Source: Elephas maximus indicus (lineage: Eukaryota > Chordata > Mammalia > Proboscidea > Elephantidae). From it: a DNA stretch of 64,000 nucleotides. The position numbers and the translations under genes are program-made. The stretch is from the NCBI RefSeq assembly GCF_024166365.1, contig NC_064822.1:103288823-103352822 (forward strand), written 5' to 3'. The notes under the pieces were generated by a model. The model searched no databases. It saw only the letters and a program-made list of their open reading frames with translations, and was not told the DNA's origin. Shown here one piece after another: positions 55,331-64,000 of the stretch; positions within the stretch are counted from its first letter, which is position 1; each line of letters starts with the position of its first letter.

Positions 55331-55358
55331 GGTTTTTTTTTTTTTTTTTTTAAATAAT

Positions 55359-56575
55359 TGTCTTAGTTATCTAGTGCTGCCATAACAGAAATACCACAAG
55401 TGGGTGGAAATTTATTTTCTCACAGTTTAGGAGGCTAGAAGTCCAAATTCAGGATATTGGCTCTAGGGAAAGCCTTTCTCTCTGTTTGCTCTGGAAGAAG
55501 GTCCTTGTCTCTTTTGAGCTTCTGCTCCTGGGCTGTTTTCGTGTGACATGGCATCTCTCTTTGCCCATCTCTGCTTCTGCTTGCTTGTTTAATCTCTTTT
55601 ATATCTCAAAAGAGATTGACTCAAGACACACCCTACACTAATTCTGCCCCATTAACATAACAGAGATAACTCATTCCCAAATAGGATCATAACCACAAAC
55701 ATAGAGGTTAGGATTTACAATATAGACTTTGGGGGGATATAATTTAATACGTAACATTTCACCTTTGCCTCCCCAAATTCATGTCCTTGACACATACAAA
55801 ACACATTCACCCCATCATATTATACTAAAAGTCTTAAATCAACTCCAAGTCTAAAATCTCATCTTCTGAACTATCTAAATCAAATATGGGTGAGACTTTA
55901 GGTATATTCCATCTTGGGGCAAAATTCCTCTTCGTCTGTGAACCTGTGAAATCTAGAATACAAATTATTTGCTTCCAAAGTACAATGGCAGAACAGGCAC
56001 AAGGTAAACATTTCCATTACAAATAGGAGAAATTGGAGGGAAAGAAGGAATAACAGGCACAAAGCAAGTAAAAAAATCCAGCAAAACGAATTACATTAGC
56101 TCTCAAGGCTTGAAAATAATCCTCTGTTCTCTGAGATCATCTGGGCAATGGGCCTGTTCTCTCCAGAACTGCCTTTGATGTCCATAATTCTACCAACAGT
56201 CTCTCCAAGGCAATCTAAGCTTTTACTATTAGGCACCTTAAAGCCCTTTCCGCCTCCACCTGTTATCCAATTCAAAACCACTTCTACATTGTAGGTATTT
56301 GTTAAAGCAGCACCACCACTTCTCGGTACCAAATTCTCTTTTAATTATCTAGTGTTGCTACAACAGAAACCACAAATGGGTGATTTTAGCAAATAGAAAT
56401 TTACTTTCTCACAGTTGAGGAGGCTAGAAGTCTGAATTCAGAGTGTCAGCTCTAGGGGAAGGCTTTCTCTGTTGGCTTTGAAGGAAGGTCCCTGTCTCTT
56501 CTGAGCTTTTGCTCCTGGGCAATCTTCAGGTGGCTTGGCATCTCTGTTCCCCCATCTCTGCTGATAAATCAACAT
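55359..56575 (-). mobile_element. MaLR-like element: 3' LTR, internal sequence, partial 5' LTR
   Basis: Antisense. LTR 55359-55756 starts TGTCTTAGTTATC. Internal non-coding sequence 55757-56337 includes the GGTACCAAATTC junction (56335 side), which is where a MaLR primer-binding region is expected. A second, partial LTR follows at 56338-56575. It is broken and truncated at the 5' side. No coding capacity is expected of MaLR elements. The two LTRs differ considerably, which suggests great age. Confidence 0.75.
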
Positions 56576-56752
56576 GTTATAAAATAATCTCACGAAAATG
56601 CCAATTCAATGCTTTGTCTCTGAGCAGAATTAAACTCGAATCAACCCAAGAAAATAGCATTGCTTGAGGAAAAATGCCCAACATTTTCATATACTATCAG
56701 ACTTTAAAGGCTTAATCACCACACATCTTAACTGCAGTTATCTCAAGTTTCT

Positions 56753-59700
56753 TCTTTTGTTGTTGTTGTGTTAGGTGTTGTCAAGGTGGTTGTGACTCGT
56801 AGGGACCTTATGTACAACAGAAAAAAATATTGCCCGGTCCTGCACCATCCTCACAATCGTTGCTATATTTGAGCTGAATGTTGCAGACATTGTGTCAATC
56901 CATCTCACTGAGGGTCTCCCTCTCTTTTGCTGATCCTCTTCTTTACCAAGCATGGTGTCCTTTTCCAGGAACTAGCCCCTCCTGATAATATGTCCAAAGT
57001 ACAAAAGGCAAAGTCACATTATCCTTACTTCTAATGAGCATTCTGGCTGTACTTCTTCCCAGATGGATTGATTTATTCTTCTTGCAGTCCATGGTATACA
57101 ATATTCTTTGTTAACACCATTATTCAAATGCACCAATTCTTCTGTCTTCCCTATTCATTGTCCAGCTGCTGCATGCATATGAGGCGGTTGAAAATATTAT
57201 GGCTTGGGCTGAGTGCACCTTAGCCCTCAAAGTGACATCTTTACTTTTTAACACTTTAAAGAGGTCTTTTGGAGCAAATTTTACCAATATAAAATGTTTA
57301 ATTTCTTGACTGCTGTTTCCATGGGTGTTTATTGTGGATTCAAGAAAAATGAAATCCTTGACAATTTCAGTCTTTTCTCCATTTATCATGATGCTGCTTA
57401 TTGGTCTGTTTGTGAGGATTTTTGCTTTTTTTATGTTGAGGTGTAATCCATACTGAAAGCTGTGGTCTTTGATCTTGATCAGTAAGTGCTTCAAGGCCTC
57501 CTCACTTTCAGCAAGCAAGGTTGCGTCATCTGCATATCACAGATTGTTAATGAGTCTTCCTGCAATCCTGAGCCCACATTCTTCTTTATATAGCCCAGCT
57601 TCTCAGATTATTTGTTCGACATACAGATAGAATGAGTATGGTGAAAAGATACAACCTTGACACACACCTTTTAAACTATGCAGTATTCCTTTGTTCTGTT
57701 TGAACGACTGCCTCTTGGTCTATGTACAGGTTCTACATGAGCACAATTAAGTGTCCTGGAATTCCCATTCTTAACAACGTTATCCATAATTTGTTATGAA
57801 CCACACAGTTGAATTCCTTTGCATAGTCAATAGAACACAGGTAAACATCTTCCTGGTATTCTCTGCTTTCGGCCAAGATCCATCTGACATCAGCAATGAT
57901 ATCCCTCATTCACATCCTCTTCTGAACCTGGCTTGAATTTCTGGCAGTCCTCTGTCAATGTTCTGCTGCAAATGTTTTTGAATTATCTTCAGTAAATGAT
58001 ATATTAATATATATTAACTATATACCATAATTATAAGTAATTATAATTAATTATATAGCAAAATTGATATTAATGGTGTCGTTGGGTAATTTCCACACTC
58101 TGCTGGATCACCTGTCTTTGGAATGGGCACAAATACGGATCTCTTCCAGTTGATTGGACAGGTAGCTGGCTTCCAAATTTCCTGGCATAGATGAGTGAGC
58201 ACTTACATTGTTGCATCCGTTTGTTGAAAATCTCAGTTGGTATTCTGTCAATTCCTGGAGCCTTGTTTTTCACCAATGCATTAAGTGAAGCCTGGGCTTC
58301 TTCCTTCAATACCATTGGTTCTTGATCATATGCCACCTCCTGAAATGGTTGAATGTCAACCAGTTCTTTCTGGTACTGTAACTCTGTGTATTCCTTCCAT
58401 CTTCTATGGTGCTTCCTGTATCGTTCAATATTTTGTGCGTAGAATCCTTCAATATTGCAACTTGAGACTTGAATTTTTCTTCAGTTCTTTAACCTTGAGA
58501 AATGCTGAGAATGTTTTTCCATTTTGGTTTTCTAATTCTAGGTCCTTGCACATTTCATTATAATACTTTACTCTGTCTTCTTCAGCTGTCCTTTGAAATC
58601 TTCTGTTCAGCTCTTTTACATGATATCCCTTTTGTTCACTTTAGCAACTCTACATTCAGAAGCAAATTTCAGAGTCTCTTCTGACATCCATTTTGGTCTT
58701 TTCTTTCTTTCCTGTCTTCTTAAAGACCTTTTGCTTTCTTCATGTATGAGGTCCGTAATGACATCCCACAACTCCTCTGGTGTTAGGTCATTAGTGGTCA
58801 ATGTGTCAAATTTATTCTTTAGATGGTCTCTAAATTCAGGTGGGATATACTCAAGGTGGTACTTTGGCTCCCGTGGACTTGTTGTAATTTTCTTCAGCTT
58901 CAACTTTAACTTGCACATGAGCAATAAATTGTTCTAAAGTCAGCTTCTAGCCTTGTTCTTACTGATGATATTGAGCTTCTCCACTGTTCTTTCCACAGAT
59001 GTAGTCAATGTGATTCCTGTGTGTTCCATTCTGCACAGTCTATGTGTACAGTTGCTGTTTATGTTGTGGAAAAAAGGTATTTCCAATGAATAAGTCATTA
59101 ATTTTGGAAAATTCTCTAGTGTGTTCTCTGACATTATTTGTACCACCAAGGCCATATATTCCAACTACCAATCCTTTTCCTCTGTTTTCCAACTTCTGCA
59201 TTCCAATCACCGGTAATTATGAAAGCATCTTGATTGAGTGTTTGATCAATTTTAGACCACAAAAGTGGGTAAAAATCTTCAATTTCTTTCTCTTTGGTGT
59301 TGGTGGTTGGTGTGTGCATTTGAATAATAATCATATGAACCTGTCTTCCTTGTAGGCGAATGGATATTATCCTATCACTGACAACGTTATACCTCAGGAT
59401 AGGTCTTGAAATGTTCTTTTTGATGATGAATGAGCTGCCTTTCCTCTTTAGTTTGTCATTCCTGGCATTGCTGACCATATGATTGTCTGATTCAAAATGG
59501 TCAATACCAGCCCTTTTCAGCTCACTAATGCCTATGATATTGATGTTTATGTGCTCCATCTAATTTTTGACAACTTAGTTTTTCTATTTTGTATTTTGAG
59601 AATTCCACGTTTTGATCATTAATGGATATTTGCAGCTGTTTCTTCTCGTTTTGAGTCATGCCAAATCAGAAAATGAAGGCCAAAAAGCTTGATTCCATCC

Positions 59701-59893
59701 ATGTCATTAAGGTCAACTTTACTTTGAGGAGACAGTTCTTCCCCAGTAGTATCTTGAGTTCCTTCCAACCTGAAGGGCTGATCTTGCACTGTGTCAGTCA
59801 ATGTTCCACTATGATTAATAAGGATTTCACTGGCCAATATTTTTAGAAGTAGATCACCAGGTCCTTCTTCCTAGTCTGTCTATTCTGGAAGCT
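56753..59893 (-). mobile_element. Near full-length RTE1 LINE, decayed
   Basis: Antisense RTE1 from the tail (GTTGTTGTTGTGTTAGGTG) to the 5' UTR at about 59893 (GTCCTTCTTCCTAGTCTGTC). About 100 bp of the extreme 5' end is missing. Endonuclease pieces lie at 59559-59134 (HININIIGISELKRAGIDHFES; IITGDWNAEVG) and the linker at 58924-58616. N-terminal reverse transcriptase lies at 58336-58070 (NKAPGIDRIPTEIF). The YADD box is retained near 57530, and the C-terminal part lies at 57518-57120. Several frame changes and stops occur. An AT-rich block of about 60 bp (57990-58060) replaces RTE1 sequence before the reverse-transcriptase core. Confidence 0.93.
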
Positions 59894-59989
59894 CCCATGA
59901 ATATGCACACATACACGTATAATAAAATGAAAAAGAAATACACTCAACAGTTACGACCCTCATTTCTCCAACTGGTTACATAGCTGTAG

Positions 59990-62453
59990 CTAGTATTTAG
60001 ACCTACCTTCTTCCACCACCCATTCCATATTCCCTTTGCTCTCAGCAAGCACATTAGCTGGTCCTGGTTCTTTGCCTGGTGAGGTGACCCAAACCTTTGT
60101 TCCTGAAGGGTCTGGTCAATTAGAAGTCATGTCAGCATTGGGTTGCTGTAGTTTTCCAACTTTAATCAGATGGCATGGTGGTATCAAAAGATGCCCTAAG
60201 GGGTTTCTTGTATTCCACACATACCCTTCTTTACCTCCATTTTGTAATATCAATCCAACTTCCCATTGGTAATTATTATCAATCACATCAGCCAATATGG
60301 CAATTTTCTTCTTTACCTGTTGATTCTGAGGTACGAGGAGCTCAAAGCCACTGGCTGACATTCTTAATTTTCAGTTCAATGGAATCAGTGTTGTGTCTCT
60401 AGGTGACAGCGTTCCTTCTTTTGGAACTAAGACCGCTAGACCCACAGAGCATAGGGTCATGGGACAGGAAGCAAAAATTTTTCAAGTGGGTCACTAGGGA
60501 TAATAGTTAGTGGTACTACTCACATTTTAACCTCTGATTCCTAGACCCATGAACCTGGCTATGGAGAAACAATACCATATAGTGTATGCTTGTTTAGAAC
60601 ATATACAGCTTCCTAGAGAACAAAGGAGCCTTGGTGGCACAGAGGTTAAGAGCTCAGCTGCTAACCAAAAGGTTGGCAGTTGAAATCCACCACCCACTCC
60701 TTGGAAACCCTATGGAGCAGCTCTACTCTGTCCTATAGGGTCACTATGAGTCAGAATCAACTTCAGAGCAACAGGTCAAATGTGTAAAGTATTGCCACCT
60801 AGCTGGCACCATAATTGTGTCTCTAGAAGGCCATTCCATTGTTCTATCAAGCCAGCTGCTTCTGGATGATGGGGAACACTCAAAAAAGGTCATACATCCC
60901 TTGGGGAAGGCTGGGAGAAAGATTAACATTCAAGGGGTTGTGGGTCTGTAAACTTGCTCGAGGCTGGGAATGATTGAAGGGCCATGACATTTAACTCTTG
61001 TGATTCAATTCAAATTCCTAATCATTTGCCCTAGAATATTTTAGCTTGTACAGCTCAAGTAAATATTTAGTAGATTTCCCATCTGTTTCACTCCTAGGAG
61101 CACCATGGCTAAGTAGCCAACGCCATAAGTCCATATGAGTCGGATTATTCTGATTAATGCTTTGACTCTGCTGTCTATTATGGTAACCACATCAACCTTT
61201 CCTTTGTCGAGTAAGTGCTGCTACTTGGCCTCTACCACCATAGGGTCCAATCAACCCCATTGTAGCTAGGTGTCTTAATTCAGTTAGGACAGCTTCCACT
61301 GTCAAACTGGACTTACATAAATTAGCAATCACAGTAGTCTTCAAGGATGCTGGGGCTCCCTTCACAAATTTGTTCCTCACTGTTGTGGTAACAGATGTGT
61401 CCTCTGGGCACTCCATGGGTGGGTCTGTGGGTGCAACCTGATAAATCTACTCTAACATGCCAATTTCCCTAAGCCTCTGGATACCTTCTTCTACAGTATG
61501 GAAAGGCAAGTCTGGCACTTCAACTTGATTTAGTGTAGACCACCACTTATTCCACGTTTCAGTGAAACAACCAAATAAACTATTAAATCCTTTTCTAATC
61601 TCTTGAACTGAAACATTGAATGAAGAATTGTGGTTAGTGAGCCCATATCAATAAACACAGACTGATCCAACTTGATGTTCCTTGAACCGTTATCTCATAC
61701 ACTTAATAGCCATTCCTGCACTATTTCTCCAGGTTTCTGCTTGTATAAAAGCTTGTATATATTAGAAAAATTAAGAAGTTCTTTTGAAGCATAGTGAGCC
61801 TCCTCCTGGGTCACATTTTGTACTTCACCTATTTTGGCTTGCTACTTAATCTAGGTATAGGTCTAGAAGCAAAAATTGATAGTGTGGGTGGGTCCTGGGA
61901 ACAGTCAGCAATGTGTAGTAAAGCATCTGCCTCAGGTGATGCTGCAGGCATAGCCCAGGCAATATCTCAGACTCTGCAGGCACAGTTGGGTTATTCTCTT
62001 CAGATGGTGGTGGAAGCACACAAAGATAACCTCTCCAGATGGAGTAAGAGGTTGGTTCTGTTGGCAAGAGTGATTCAATGGAATTTAGGTGCTCAATATC
62101 TCCAGTTTCCTGATTATCTGCCATATGTCCCCATCCCAAATTTTAGTATCCCATTTCTTCCCAATCAATGCCTTCACTTTAACTTAAGACACTATTTGAG
62201 GCTGAGAATTCAATTGGCGTTGTAATTCAGCCACTCTTACAATAAATCTATGGGTTTGTTTTTCAGCAATATCAGCTTTGCTGCTTATTTCTTAAGGCTT
62301 TCTTTCAGTGCATATGTGGTAACTTTCAGGTCCTGTATGTGGTGCTTGAGCTGTGACTCTGAATCCCTGAGCTCATCTCTTTTTTTCAACAGTTTGTCCA
62401 GTAAAATTAGGACCAACCAATTAGCTTCCTTATACTTTTCATTCTGACAAAAT
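59990..62453 (-). mobile_element. ERVL-type fossil, antisense: gag and dUTPase remnants
   Basis: gag sequence lies at about 61000-62450. The best piece is at 61416-61192: VRNKFVKGAPASLKTTV and LRHLATMGLIGPYGG. A dUTPase-like region lies at about 60480-60010 (LADVIDNNYQWEVGLILQNG; GGKEGYVWNTRNPLGHLL). A dUTPase downstream of integrase is characteristic of ERVL. The protease, RT and integrase region is largely missing between them. It is broken in many places and ancient. An AfroSINE sits inside at 60622-60776. Confidence 0.78.
60622..60776 (+). mobile_element. AfroSINE in ERVL fossil
   Basis: GGAGCCTTGGTGGCACAGAGG through GGTTGGCAGTTGAAATCC and CTGTCCTATAGGGTCACTATG to GAATCAACTTCAGAGCAAC. 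Relatively close to consensus. Confidence 0.92.
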
Positions 62454-64000
62454 CATCTGTCAGTTTGTTGTACTGTGGTGCCTTGCATGTTGCTGTGGTG
62501 CTGGAAACTATGCCACTGGTATTTTAAATACCAGCAGCATCACCCATGGTGGACAGGTTTCAGTGGAACTTCCAGACTAAGACAGACTAGGAAGAAGGAC
62601 ATGGAGATCTACTTCTTCATGGGTTGAATTGTGTCCCCCAAAAATATGTGTATCAATTTGGCTGGGCCATGAGTCCCAGTTTTGTGTGACTGTCCACCAT
62701 TTTGTCATCTGATGTTACTTTCGTATGTGTTGTAAACCCTACCTCTATGATGTTAATGAGGTGGAATAGGTGGCAGTTAGGTTAATGAGGAAGGACTCAA
62801 TCTACAAAATTGTATTTTGTCTTCAGCTAATCTCTTATGAGATATAAAAGAGAGAAGCAAGCAGAGAAATGGGGACATTTTACCACCAAGAAAGCAGCGC
62901 TGGGAGCAGAGCATGTACTTTGGACCCAGGGCTCCTGCACAGAAAAGCTCCTAGTCCAGGGGAAGATTGATGAGAAGGACTTCCCCGTTCTAGAGCCAAC
63001 AGAGAAAGAAAACCTTCCCCTGGAGCTGACACCCCGAATTTGCACTTCTAGCCTACTAGACTGTGAGAATAAATTTCTGTTTGTTAAAGCCATCTACTTG
63101 TGGTATTCTATTATAACAGTGCTAGATAACTAAGACAGATTCTTAAAAGATTGTCCAGTAAAAACCTTATGAATAGTAGTGCATATAGTGCCAGAAGATG
63201 AACCCTTCAGGTTGGAAGGGCCTCAAAATATGACTGAGAAAGAGCTGCCTCTTCAAAGTAGAGTTTGACCTTAATGATGTGGATGGAGTAAAGCTTTTGG
63301 GATCTTGATTTGCTGATGTGCATGACTGAAAATGAGAAGAAACAGCTGCAAACATCCATCAATAATTGGAAGGTGGAATGTATGAAATGTGAATCTAGGA
63401 AAAGTAGAAACGGCAAAAAATGAAGTGGAAAGCTTAAAGATAGACACCCTAGGCACCAGTGAGCTGAAATGGACTGCTGTTGGCCATTTTGAATTGGACA
63501 ACCACATGGTCTACTATGCCAGGAATGATAACTTGAAGAGGAATGGCATTGCATTCATTGTCAAAAATACATTTTGACATCTGTCCTGAAGTACAATGCT
63601 GTCAGTGATAGGCTAATATCTACAAGGAAAACCAGTTAGTACTACTATTATTCAACTTTATGCACCAACCACTAAGGCCAAAGATGAAGAAATTGAAGAT
63701 TTTTTCCAACTTCTATAGTCTAAAATTGATCAAACATGCAATCAAGATGAGTTGATAATTACTGGTGATTAGAATGCAAATGTTGAAAACAAAGAGGGAC
63801 CAGTAGTTGGAAAATATGGCCTTGGTGATAGAAATGATGCTGGAGATGGCAAGATAGAATTTTGCAGGATCCAAGAAACTATTCATTGGAAATACCTTTT
63901 TCATCAACATAAATGGTAACTATACACATGAGCCTGGCCAGTGGAATACACGGCAATCAAATCGACTACATTTGTGGAAAGAGATGATGGAGAAGCTCAA
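62454..64000 (+). mobile_element. RTE1 LINE 5' half, continues past window, interrupted by LTR
   Basis: Starts CATCTGTCAGTTTGTTGTACTG, the RTE1 5' end, and shows the 5' UTR up to 62618. It resumes after the LTR at about 63138. Endonuclease coding is visible on the plus strand from 63389 (MNLGKVETAKNEVESLKID, then LGTSELKWTAVGHFELDNHM). GGA-CAGTAGTTGGAAAATATGGCCTTGGTG near 63808 lies in the middle of the endonuclease. Frame breaks are present. It leaves the window near the endonuclease C-terminus. Confidence 0.92.
62620..63137 (+). mobile_element. LTR (MaLR-like) inside RTE1 5' UTR
   Basis: CATGGGTTGAATTGTGTCCCC through GAGATATAAAAGAGAGAAGC (TATA region) and GAGAATAAATTTCTG (polyadenylation region) to GCTAGATAACTAAGACA. 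RTE1 5' UTR text continues on both sides (GATCTACTTCTT / GATTCTTAAAAGATTG). Target duplication is not clear-cut. Confidence 0.9.

Noticed and set aside
62837-63133. 98-codon frame
   Set aside because: Lies in LTR sequence that is repeated at 43042 and 49189. Not a gene.

Overview
This window looks like Proboscidea (elephant lineage) nuclear DNA. The evidence is the repeat set: tRNA-derived AfroSINEs with the head GGAGCCCTGGTGGCGCAG and several RTE-clade LINEs of the RTE1 type known from elephant. There is also a family of about 500-bp MaLR-like LTRs and an elephant-type L1 3' UTR. I recognise these from memory; no database search was run. No bacterial, plasmid or phage features are visible.

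The only host genes I can support are olfactory receptors (ORs), all on the minus strand. OR-A (8995-9925) has an almost complete frame, but its expected ATG is one base out of frame and its DRY motif reads DHY. OR-B (25756-26763) is intact, with a splice-acceptor-like site just before its ATG. OR-C (about 38625-40036) is a pseudogene split by a solo LTR. A homologous non-coding block that includes an old MIR lies upstream of each OR (about 12640-13330, 29690-30290 and 40430-41035). The cluster therefore seems to have grown by duplication of a gene-plus-upstream unit. These blocks may hold the non-coding first exons or promoters.

Layout: 1-333, LTR plus the 3' tail of an RTE1. 340-8200, an old ERVL-type element carrying two L1 insertions, an RTE1 deletion derivative and an AfroSINE. 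8200-13400, OR-A and its upstream region. 14150-16568, an RTE1 carrying an LTR with a perfect 5-bp target duplication. 16596-16902, a tRNA-Gly/RTE chimeric SINE. 17200-20330, old L1 with SINE and LTR insertions. 21680-23540, old L1. 24160-25740, RTE1 tails and a hAT element carrying an LTR-like insert. 25756-30300, OR-B and upstream region. 30678-31172, solo LTR. 32086-35770, hAT element and old antisense L1 with a complex SINE insertion. 36200-37260, L1 tail and AfroSINEs. 38625-41035, OR-C and upstream. 41660-47942, a three-level nest: old L1, then LTR, then a full-length RTE1 inverted internally as in twin priming. 48230-56570, MIRs, LTR, old L1s, SINEs and a MaLR remnant. 56753-59893, a near full-length antisense RTE1. 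59990-62453, an antisense ERVL with gag and dUTPase remnants. 62454-64000, the 5' half of another RTE1 that carries an LTR and leaves the window.

The window does not reveal a new gene system that I can defend. Its interest lies in retrotransposition scars: twin priming, templated insertion, a 3'-truncated L1 with target duplication, LTR insertion at the same RTE1 base in two copies, and nested chronology. The duplicated OR upstream blocks are the main host-gene observation.
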